DNA of 64,000 bases from assembly GCA_023213315.1 (NCBI GenBank), contig JAKCPI010011624.1, positions 1 through 64,000 of the forward strand. Reading direction: 5' to 3'. Below are positions 26,501-38,500 of this stretch, one piece after another. Source of the DNA: Euborellia annulipes. Taxonomy: Eukaryota; Arthropoda; Insecta; Dermaptera; Anisolabididae. Under the pieces are notes generated by a model, which saw nothing but the letters and a program-made list of their open reading frames with translations, had not been told where the DNA came from and made no database searches. Within the stretch, counting starts at the first letter, position 1. Each line of letters begins with the position of its first letter. The position numbers and the translations under genes were made by a program.

Positions 26501-29500
26501 CTTTTCCCATTTTCTCAAATTTTAATTTCATTCTTCAGCACATGTATTGAGGTCTGTGTATATAGATAATGACACCGCGGCAAAACAATAATTTTATTTT
26601 AGTCAAACAAAGAAAAGAGAAAAATTTGAAAAAAACAGCATCTTTTCTAAAATGAAATTTTTTTAAGTAGCTCCAAAGCTTTTTATAAACTATCTACTAG
26701 AGATGGCTTGAATAAGTAAAAAAGTGTCGTATAACATGGGCGTAGCCAGACATCTTGTTAGGGGGGCCAACCCCTCGCTGTACATAGATTATTAATTGTT
26801 TATTTAAATAAAAAAAAAATTAAATTAATGTACTGGATTGGGGCGTTAAAAAAAATTTCCAATGGGAAAAATATATAGACTATTTGTTTGTTTTTTTTAA
26901 CTTTTAGGACAAGCCGAGGGGGGGGGCAAAGGCCTCCCCCTAGCTATGCCCATGTTTTTTCTCCTATCTTTTCTTTTCTATGAAGAGTAAAGTGTATTTC
27001 AAAAAAAATTTAGGAGGGAATAACATTTAAAAAGCATCTAAAAATGTTAACACAGACGAAAAGACCATTTTACGGGACTCACTTTTTTATGGGACACTCA
27101 AAATGTGTATTTTCAACAAAATCTTAATTAAATGTTTGACACGATCACAATACTTTATATAACTTATATTTACATATAAAGGTAAGAGAGAGTAAAAATT
27201 AAAATTAATTACACTTTGGCTTTAAAGAAAATCCAAACAAAGATATGAAAGGTCGCAAAATTGAGAAAACTAGAAATCAAAGGAGTCGAAGTCGAGCCGT
27301 GCAGCTCGTACTTTAATAAACTTTTCTCATTTATCTGCTTTGTTAAATATAATTAAGTCGTTAAACAAGAAAATTTTAATAGAATTCTTTTATTTTCTAC
27401 AAGTTCTCTCAAGTAGAGAATTTATTTATTTGAATGGGCTCATAGTTGATTATTATTTATTTATTCTGGACTCTAGTACATACCCACAACCAGCACTATT
27501 AGCATTACAACAGGGAACAATTGTCTAAACTCTTTGGTTAAATAAATTTACGAATGGGATTAAAGCCAGAGAGCGCTTGTGAGTTAAAAAATCTGGTGTG
27601 ACTGGTCGCACAGTACAAAACTTTCTCTTACATTTGGTAAGGGAAAGTTGTGTTCTGTGCTTATCACACCAGATTTTTTTGTGTCGACATATGTTTAGTT
27701 TCCATCGATATATTAAAATTAAAGATGTATATTTTGTTATCATAGCAACCCATAGGCCAGGTGGGGAGGGTTTGGAGGTTCAAGCCCCCCCCCCATGGGA
27801 CCCAAGCCATGACTAGATATTTAAGCTCTATAATACAAATTATATTTCATATAGGGTAAGAGAAAGTAAAATATAAGTAAAGTACTAGTACTATTTGTCC
27901 AATTTTGTTCAAAAGTTTTGTCTTACGTCCCAGGGTGGAACCTAACTTAAGTACAAAATTTCAACCACGGGTTGGGTCGCCAAACAAGAGCCTTTCGATA
28001 GCCATCAATAATATATTTTCATTATTATATATTGTAAACCCTAAATGCCCCAGCACCAGAAAATAATTTTTTTTTTTTTAAATTCCCATATTTTTAATAA
28101 TTTGAATCCATTAATATAATTTATAGTAAGTATTGATTTATGCCTCTGCTCATTAAATAAATGAATTGACATATAAATTCTATTATTTCTCCGTACAACA
28201 AAAATAGCCATATAGCCCTGTATTTTAGCATGTTATTTTGTAGTAGTTTACTTTTGTGTGTTTCTTTTTGTTAGTATTTTTCTCTTCTAGTGGTTTCTTT
28301 ATTTTGACTACTTTGTTGATATGATGTATTTTTGATGGATTTATTTTTCTTGTTTTCATTCTCTATCTTTTATTTTGTATTATTTTATATTTTGCATTGT
28401 TTTATATTGTATTTTGTAATGTTTTGTATTGTATTTTGTATTTTTTTATATTGTATTTTGTACATTTGGAATGTAATGTTTTGGTATGTCTTCTGGCCGA
28501 AAGCCAAATAAATGAAAAAAAAAAATTCTATTTGCTCTTGCAAAGCACATCCAATGAAATATTTTGTTGCTGTGGTACAAAAAAAATCTTGACTAATAAA
28601 TGTATAATTATTTAATCTTCTCACTGTAGGTATTATATATCAAATAAAATAATCTTTAACTGAGTACTCTGGTAATGTAATATTTCAATTCTAATTAAAT
28701 AGTTATTTGCAACATCTTAATCGTCTTTATCATTTTGATGGAAAACACGATTACGCTTTTAGCCCCCTATTTATTTGGTGATGACCTCTTAAGCGAGCCG
28801 CAGAACTGACATTATCCCTTGTATTATTATTTGCAAAATATTGAAGATAATCTAACAAAATGGGAAGAAATAATCAAGAAGTCCCAGGGCAGTAGACTTG
28901 ACTGCCCCCGGGGCTACTTAATAATACGCCCCCCCCCCCCTCACGGGAAAATATTTATATTGTTACCATGGAAACCATTTTCCCTATCTTCCCTATTTTT
29001 TTTTTTTTTTTTTTTTTTTTAAACATTCACACTTTTTTCTCATTCACATTCACACTCACACACACATTCACACTGTCTTTTCGGCAGCTCAGGCCATATA
29101 AGACATTTACGATAACCGTTATTTATGAATTTATATATATTAGGGTCCAGGCATTTTTATTTAAGCCATCTGGTATCCAGATGGCTTAAATAAAATCATC
29201 GGACTGCCTGGGGGTCCGAACCCGCGACGTTTGGTATATGAGGTTAGCACGCTAACCTCTACACCACGCCCCGTGGGCTATCTTCCCTATAAAGTACAAG
29301 AGTAAGGTGTGCTTCAAAAGAATATACATTTTAAAGAACATCTAAAAAATAATCTGTCCGTGTGGTGTGTGTGTGTGTGTGTGAAGTCTAAATGGCCTTC
29401 GATGCCAAGTTTCTAGTTTTAATAATAATAATAATAATTATTATTATAATTTTAAAGAATAATATTTTTTTAAATTTATATAACTTAATTTTAATTGCTT

Positions 29501-32500
29501 TGATCAACCAGTGTAAAATTCGAAATTTGCATTAAAGAAGGCCAAAAATATTTACAATCCAATTAAAAAGCATTTAACAAGATCTTGGAAGCGTTTGAAC
29601 TTCTAAAAGTTATTAATTATTTTTAGGCAAACTAGAAGAAATCATTAAAGAAATTTCCAGAACAATTAGCTAATGAAATTGTTAGGAAAAGGAAAATTTT
29701 TATTAATAAAGTACCGTATACAAATAACGAGTTTAAATGTTATATACAATATAAAGAAATTTTATGAAAAAGATTTTTCATTGCAAGGAAATTTTGATTT
29801 ATTAATTAAATTTAAAAATATTACTTTCCTCTTAAAAGATCTCAAAGACAAAGTTAATTAAAAAACACTCTATTATTTAAAAAATTGTAATTATTCTGAG
29901 CCTTACAGGTATACAAATCAAGCATATACCTAGCAAGACCTCTTTAATCATGTATCATAAACATTGGAAATGAAATTTGTTTACTCTTATATATTTCCCT
30001 TCTGGTTTAATAACCTAAAATTTATACATGTACAAGATAGAGTTTAATAAATCCCTGTGATGTTAATTACTGTGTCAACTATACATACACTAAGTATCCT
30101 GATAAATTTTAATTCCACTCATAATAATATAAGATATCGCAAGTTAGATTAATCGATCAAAGATAAATATAAATTAATAGTATAATACTAATGAATCATA
30201 CTACAGTATATAGGAAAGAACTGAATTTTTTAAAGATAAAAAATATTCTTATATTATTTAACAAGAAGCCCGTCTTCGGTGGGCTTTGCCACTTGCCAGG
30301 AGGCTACGAATTTATTCTTGCTGGAAATTTTAAATTTCCCTCTCTGACTCCGCTTCCTCTGGCCAATCAAACACATACAACGGAAGTGAATGGCTAGCTT
30401 TATATATAGAAATGATGACATTGGCGTAGCCAGAAATTTTTGATGGGGGATAATTTGGAAAATTTAAGATTATTTTAGGCTATTTATAAATCATTTTGGT
30501 TTTTGTTTTTTAGCTAGAGTAAATTATTATGTTTTACTTTCTCTTATCCTGTATTATAAAGCTGAAATATCTAGTCATGTTTTGGGTCCCATGGAGGTGG
30601 TTTGAACCCCCAAACCCCCCCCCCCCTGGCTACGCCTATGAATGATGATATTTAATTTTGATTTTAAAATAGAATTGTAGAGCTGTGATGCAATATTAAT
30701 ACCCATAGAGGGTAGCATCCAAATGAGAAATTGCAGCTATAGTTTTTTTCTTTATTTGTTACCGTCCACAAGAAAAGGTTCCAAATCTTCATCGGGGTCA
30801 AAATTGAGTTTTTATGCTTTCTGTATAGAACACATCCTGCTGAGCAAGCCGGACTTTTAGAATATTTGTATCATTTTTTTTGTTTGGAAGATATGAATTT
30901 GTAAAATATTGATTATGAAAAACCTAGTTTTGAGAAAAATGAGTTTACAGTTTGTTTGGAATCAGTAATAAAAAAAAAATCGAATTTTTTGAACTTTTTT
31001 AAATCGGCTCTCCTGAAAATTTAGCCCAGTGAATATTTGGTACCTTTCATGTGGAGGGTCACATTTATTTAATTTATTATACACATGATGTGATTACCAG
31101 GAGTATATGGTCATCACATAATTGTAACTCAGTGATAATGTTCTAAAAATATACAAAATTCACAATGACACACTTACAAAGACTTTTTGCCTGCTCTGAA
31201 GATGGTTCAAACATAGAACCGAAACGTCAGTTCTACAAATAAATTAAATAAAAAGACTATAGCTGCAATTTCTCCTTTGGATGCTACCCTCTATTAATTT
31301 TGATTTTATTACAATGCTTACAATTTATTTTCCTAAGCATTTCTTTAATGGAAAATTTTAAGACTACTCATCTCATTTCTCTCGGCTTTTGATCATTGAG
31401 GCGATCCCTTCAATCAAAATATTTCGGATTGTATAATCCCTTTAGTTATTCATTGTACCGAAAGAGTAATTAAATTATTTACTTAAAATAATAGATCTTT
31501 TAATATAACCAAATATATAAGACCATGAGAATGATAAGTTTATAATAATACATTCTATGGCAAAAAAAAGTCATTTCATTTGAGCAGGGTTATAGTCACG
31601 CCCAAAGAAAGCATAAAAATTCTCATGAGAAATGAATTGTTAATATAATCTGATATTCTTTAATTAAATACATAAGCGATTTAAGTGAAATTACATATGG
31701 TAGACAAACTGGCTATAAGTATAAATCAATAAGTTTGTAATCGGGCTGAAAAGGAGAAGCCATCTGCCTAGAGATAACGTTAACGTCTACTTTAACCTTA
31801 ACATCATCCAATCACTAACTTATCGAGCAGAAACCATCGAGACATCAGTCAACATACCGTGCTCATTTACTTTTCACTTGGCTTTCTATTCAATTACTTT
31901 CCGATACATTTGTTTGTAATTCATTCAAGCATTCATTTAAGTGAAAAGAAAATTTAATTGTAAAATAGTTGATATATTTTGTTTGTGTTTGAATATAAAA
32001 TGATCAAGGTATTATTATTAATTATTATTTGAATATAATTTTTACTTTCTCTTACCTATATGTATATGTTATTATACATATATTTAGAGAGAGAAAGTAT
32101 TAGTTTCATGTCAAAAATTCGATGTCGAGATTTTGATGGATATATACGTTTTGAGGTCCCTGAATCCAAAATGGTGGTTTTCGCAACGTGGTCTGACTGT
32201 GTCTGTCTGGGTTTAATTTAAAACATAAAGGAAATGAGCTAGGAGGTTAAAATTTTATATTTAAGTTAGACACCCACCTAGGGCGTGAAAATAAGCTTCT
32301 TCTATATATAATAATTGCGGAGTGTCCGTCTGTCTGTCTGTCTGTCCGTCCGTCTGTCTGTCTGTCCGTCTGTCACGCTCTGTTTGACCAACTTCCCATT
32401 GAAATTTTGAAACGAAGTTTTGTAGTCATATAGAGGACGTTTTAGAGAGTCCGGGAAAAATACTCGGGTCCCAAAATTCCTATAACTTTTTTTGAGTTAT

Positions 32501-35500
32501 TAATTCTTAAAGTTACTATTTCTCCCATAGGAAATGTATAGAGAAATATTTAAGTATTCTTTGCAGTTGTTTCTATGAAGGTAAACAAATCCTCAAGCTG
32601 GCACTGGAATGGAATACTTAAATAGTAATAATATAGTAATAGCCCACGGGGCGTGGTGTAGAGGTTAGCGTGCTAACCTCATATACCAAACGTCGCGGGT
32701 TCGGACCCCAGGCAGTCCGATGATTTTATTTAAGCCATCTGGATACCAGATGGCTTAAATAAAAATGCCTGGACCCTAATATATATAAATTCATAAATAA
32801 CGGTTATCGTAAATGTCTTATATGGCCTGAGCTGCCGAAAAGACAGTGTGAATGTGTGTGTGAGTGTGAGTGTGAATGAGAAAAAAGTGTGAATGTTTTA
32901 AAAAAAAAAAAAAAAAAAAATATAGTAATAATAATTTTCTTTTCATAATTAAGAAAGGCGAGGGTCCGCCGCAGGCGGGCCTGAGCCAGCTGATGGGGGG
33001 TCCAGGGGGGCGTAGCCCCCCTGTCTAGAAGCCACGCAGTTTTTCATAATTAAGAAAGGCGAGGGTCTTTGGATACCAGATGGCTTAAATAGAAATGCCT
33101 GAACCCACAATAGATATACATTAATTACAACGCTTATCGTCTAAAGTCTTAAATGGCCTGAGTTGCCGAAAAGACTGTGTGAATGTGTGTGTGAGTGTGA
33201 GTGGAATGAGAAAAAAGTGTGAATGTTTAAAAAAAAAAAAAAAAAAAAGGCGAGGGTCCGCCGCAGGCGGGCCCGAGCCAGCTGGTGGGGGGTCCAGGGG
33301 GGCGTAGCCCCCTGGCTAGACGCGAAGCCCGCCGAAGGCGGGCGGCTGGGCTAGTTTAAACAAAATTGGCCAAAAAGTACTAGTACTTTACTGATGTACT
33401 TTTTCACTTTTTTCGATTTCCTCAAAATTTGCCCTTAACCCTTTCTGTTTGATATAATTATTATTCACTATTCTTAACCCTTTCTTTTGAAGCAGAGATA
33501 AAGCTTTCGCTTAAGGTTGTTAGGTTTAGTGGTTCACTTCCCGTCCTAATCAACAGAGACTCATTTAGGAAATATAAGGAGCATCATGCTGGGAAGCTTA
33601 AATTGTGAAGGATCTTCACCAAAAAAATAAGAATATTTTAGAACGATTTAGGCTATATTATATTTAATTTGGTAATTTTTCGAAAAAAATTAGCAATTCT
33701 CTCGGATGAGTTTTTTGTATACTACTCCTTAACTTCAGTTTAAAACGAACCCTAATAAATTGTTAAATGAATTATTATAATACAAAATAAATTTGTTTTG
33801 GTTTCGTAAACCATAATATTTAAAATTTACATTTAATTTTGTAATTTTAATTAATATTTACAAAGTTCAAGGAACGTTTGTAAAAATAATTATAACAAAG
33901 AGATGATTTATGAAAAAAATACTAAAATCATTAACTAAAAACCTTGAAATATGGCAAGTTTGATTTAAAACATCTTTTTATGACACAGCAAATATCTCAT
34001 GGGAGATAATTTATTATTAAATCTTTTCATACTCAAGCAGCTGTTTGTAAAAATTCATTAGCAAATTTAATAAATAGGATAACAATACTTAGTTCTATGT
34101 ATAATGATTTTGCTATGTGGTTTATCTTTTCTATAGAGGCCCTCATAGCAGGGGAGGAGCCAAGGGGTCCCGCCATCACCCCCCCCCTCAAAAAAAAATT
34201 TCAAATCTAAATACATATATACGGGTATATAGCCAATTTCTATATTTTTGTTTGAAAAAATGCCTCCTATAAATAAAATAAGTAAAAAAAATCTGGTGTG
34301 ACTGGTCGCATATCACGCAACTTTTTCTTACTTAGGTATTCGAAAAATAATTCTTTTTCTAGGAATGGGAAAAAAAGTAAACAAATTTTTTTCGTTTTAA
34401 TAAAAAAAAAAAAAAGATCATGAACCGATGAACTTCGAATCTAATATTTATCAAAAGCCGAATTTTTTTTACCTCGTGTTGATTCAAAATAAAATAAAGG
34501 AGCAAAAAAAATTTCAGAACATTTTTTGCTTTTAACATATCGAATTTTCCATTGAGCCAAGATAACTAATTAAACGCTTTTATGTTTATTTTTCCAGCCC
34601 ATGTTAGCTCAAACCCGGAGACCAGCGACAGCGACAGTTTCTGCTTCCGGAGACGACAATACAGCCGATTATTATAGGGTTCGTTCTTTTTCAATTACTC
34701 CGAGTGGAATTTTTAACCTGGGTGACTCTTTCCGGTCAAGACGATCCCGGAGTGTTACGAGTGTGGAGTCTACGGGTTCCGGAAGTGGTCACAGTGGCTC
34801 AATAAGGGATCGACAACCCAGGTGGGTGAACGGTTGGTAATCAACATCTATTTTCAAATCTAGTTATCTGAGGTATAAGAAAATTTTTGTGAATTTAGAA
34901 ACTAATTTATTTCTGTACCAAGTGGTAAAGTCCGCCTTCGGCGCCGAAGGTGGGCTTTGCCGCTTGCCAGGGGGATGCACCACCTGGATCCCCTACGATC
35001 TGGGCTCCTAATCCATTAGCAAACGGGTTTAAAATGAATTAATTATGATATCCGTCATTCACAATACGAAATTATTTATTATCAAGTTAATGATCATTCA
35101 TTACAAGAGAGTCAAGTTTACTTTCCTAATAAATTATTAAAAGTAATTAATCATTTTTTAAAATAAGTATTTAATATTTTTAAAAGTTTTTATATTATTT
35201 GATTCCTTTCATTTTGAGTTTGAAATTATTTTTAATTAATATTAGTTAATTGACTTTTAATTAGTTACAAGTGTATAAAGTTAAATTAGTTACCTGTCCT
35301 AAGTTAATTTTACCCTGACATGGACATTAAAAAGAAGAAAACTTCTTTTAATTTATAAGAAATATAGAATTTTTATTAAACTATAGAGGTATAAGGCACA
35401 AAATTCTTTCTTTCCATTGATTCTCAAGTTTTGATTAAAGATCCCCATTTGGATACCAAATGGCTGAAATAAGAATGCCTGGACCCCAAATAAATAAATT

Positions 35501-38500
35501 AAACAACGTATTTCGTCAGTCTTGGCCTGAGTTGCCCAAAAGACTGTGCGAATATGATTATTTTATTGATTTTTTTTTTAATACATCAAAAGAATTCTTT
35601 GATCATAAGTACCCACTTGAAGATAAAGTAACGATTTGGTATGTTATATTGAAAAAATGAAATTGAAATTTTATATTTAAGTTAGGCACCCCCTGGGACG
35701 TGATACGAAGCTTTTGAACAAAATCGACCAAAGAGTACTAGTACTTTACTGATGCAATTTTTCAGTTTTTTTCGATTTTCTCTAAATTCGCTCCAACGAT
35801 TTTTTTTTTAAATTCAAAAATCAATTATTTTTTTAGATTCTCTTTAAAATGTATATTCTCATTTTGTGATTGAAATCTTCTGAAGACCACTTTACTCTTG
35901 TACTCCATAGAAAAGATAGGAGAAATGGTTGCCATGGTATCAAAATATAAATATTTTCCCACACTTATAAATTTTACATCTGAAATTCAAATTTTTTTTT
36001 TTTTTTTTAACTCCCGTCTGTCGGGAACTAAATATATGGTCGACACAAAAAATCTGGTGTGACAAGCACAGTACACAACTTTCGATTACCGAAGGTAAGA
36101 GAAAGTTGTGTGCGTGGAGCCGATTTTTAAACTTTGAAAATCGAATGTACCGTACTGTCGGAAACTAAATACATGTCGACACAAAAAATCTGGTGTGAAA
36201 GCACAGAACACAACTTTCGATTACTGAAGGTAAGAGAAAGTTGTGTGCTGAGCGCCAGTCACACCAGATTTTTTTGAGTCTTTTCGGCATCTTAGGAATA
36301 TAAACTCTCAACGATACACATTATTTACAAACGATATAAGCTATTAGGGGTCCAGGCATATTTATTTATACCATTTGCAGACATTCTTATTTAGTACGAT
36401 TGAATTGGCTATCAATCAATGGAAATATAAAGGTACTGAGTCTAAGAACCCTAAATTGGCTTTTTTTAAGTTATTTTCCGGCTTCGAAGGCCATTTAGAT
36501 CTCGTCCCTATTTATTTATATTGATTGGTAGCCAATACAATTTAAATAAATCTTTGTCGCATGGGACTGGATGCGAACCCGCGGCCCATGCATGCCATTC
36601 ACTACACCTGAGACCTGAGGGCAAAAAAAGGCTTTAAAAATATTCTAAAAAGGCTTCAAACAAATTAAAAAAGTAGAAGTAATCATAGGAAGTTTGTGTG
36701 GGGGGGGGGGGCATTCTGAGGTCGTGGGTCGAAGAGTATTGTTTCACTCCCATTTACGTTTTAAATTTGCAATTTTTTTGTCTTTGGGTGAAAGCATGGA
36801 GGCACCTATAGCCCTACGCCTCTGGGTAAAATATAAAGGGATATGAAAATATTTTATTAAATAAATGACAGCTGAGAAATAATTTACAATCAAGGAATAT
36901 TAACTAAAAATATTTAATTTTTCGCTATTTTTTTTTTTTAATTAAGAAAAATACTTTATGTTGATTTGTTCCCTTTTCAGCTTTTAAAGAGGTTTAATTA
37001 TAAGAAAATGAGTTTAAATATAGGCTTGTCTGCCTGGAGAACATGACAGCCTAGATTTCATTTACAATTCCATCTTATTTATTGTTTTAATGTTAATTTT
37101 CACTTTAGCTGTAAATTGACTAATCAGAGTATATACAAATGCGATAATTATATCATTAATTCCTGTGACAACCCCTCGGCTCAAAGACCAATCTTGAAAT
37201 TCGTCGCCTATTTATTGCGACCTTCAGAAAATAATTTAATATTCTTACATTCAAAAAGGACAGTTAATGAAACGCCTGGGAAACAAAGAGAGAGCATTGA
37301 GCAAAAAAATATAACTAATGAATAAAATTTATAATTAAATTTTTTTATAATAATTCAATTTGTCTTTTAAAAACTCTTGTGGAAATTTGATTAATGATTT
37401 CCTCTTTTCAACTAGGCTATTCATTGAAATATAGTGTATTTTAATGTATTAAATGAATTCAACTTTCTGAGAAAGAAAAATGTGTTTTAATTGTATTGGC
37501 TAATTTCTATCTTGGCCTTATCCCTTTGGGAAGTCGGCACTTTTATTTTCAATAAGATAGAGAAAATAAGCCTATTGAATCACGGTCTGATCTTGACCTG
37601 GGAAAGGAAAAAAATGTCATCCTCAATTCGGGTGAATCATCCGCATAATCACAAGATGTGATCTGCTAAGTGGATTGAATTGCCTACCAATTAATTAAAA
37701 TAGGGTCGAAATAGTCTTAAATTACAAAATAAACTAGTCGCGCTAACACGCGGATTTCACATATAGCCAGGGGAGGTGGAGGGAGGCGAAATGATTCTTG
37801 AGGTTTTAGATCTCATTGAGCAAAAAAAATTCTGGAATGACTTACTTCTCCTAGACGTCCTCGTAAAATCTACATATGCATAATTAAGTTACAAGTCCTA
37901 GAGAGACACAATTTTTTTAGTCTTCTTAGGTCTTAAGTAATTCTCGTATTTTTTTTTTATTTCCGTGTTGCAAAATAACAGCTGATTTGTGTAAGGATTT
38001 CTAATTTAATTTCTTTCTCATTTCACTGAATGTAATCGAATGGAAAATTTTCATGTTAAAGTAATTGTGATTAAAGATAAAAATTCTGTGAATTTAAATG
38101 TAAAATAAAATAAATTGTTCCTTAGTTGAAAGGATATTGAATTCATACCGGGGGCGGAAAGTTGTAAAGGGTCATCGCCAGATACATATCAAATTCAAAT
38201 TAAGCCCATGGATATGTAAATAACAACCCACATCTAGATTAATCAAAATTGAGAATTCGAAATCCTTATTTGATGATGAGAAAGAAAATCAATTAAGAGC
38301 AAAAATAAGTTTTTAATATTTTAACTGTTCGAAATTTTTAGATATTTAATTTATTCTTATACGTCTGTAAATATTTATTTCAGTTTAAAGTTTTTAAATT
38401 TCTCTTATACGTATTATAATATACACAAAGGTTTCCTTTGCGTCGAGCTTATAGGGGTTCTTGGCATATTGTTAAGGTCTTAATGTACAATAGTTCGGAA

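Larger units (their letters stand above)
32291..33353 (+). mobile_element. Helitron-like non-autonomous element, nested
   Basis: Starts TCTATATATAATAATTGCGG, followed by a GTCTGTCTG microsatellite (32318-32375), and ends in GCCCGCCGAAGGCGGGC and CTAG. The target is HINE sequence, which continues uninterrupted across it with no target duplication, as expected for rolling-circle insertion. The 3' end is partly duplicated in tandem (32936-33045 and 33046-33353), and two SINEs have inserted. Confidence 0.75.
32047..33440 (+). mobile_element. HINE copy split by a Helitron-like element
   Basis: Starts ACTTTCTCTTACCTATATGT at 32043-32062, runs to AAATAAGCTT at 32290, then resumes at 33354 with AACAAAATTGGCCAAAAAGT and CTTTACTGATGTACTTTTTC. 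The 3' hairpin is missing. Confidence 0.75.
7227..34597. other. 27-kb RGK intron, repeat-filled
   Basis: It carries most of the transposable elements listed separately. Stretches where I see nothing beyond AT-rich sequence or degenerate repeats are 7815-8820, 9877-11080, 13440-14560, 15330-16300, 16810-17280, 22322-23045, 23880-24820, 24920-25210, 27200-27590, 27980-28370, 29390-30260, 31300-32045 and 33445-34285. No exon with coherent frame and splice sites was recognised in it. Confidence 0.8.
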
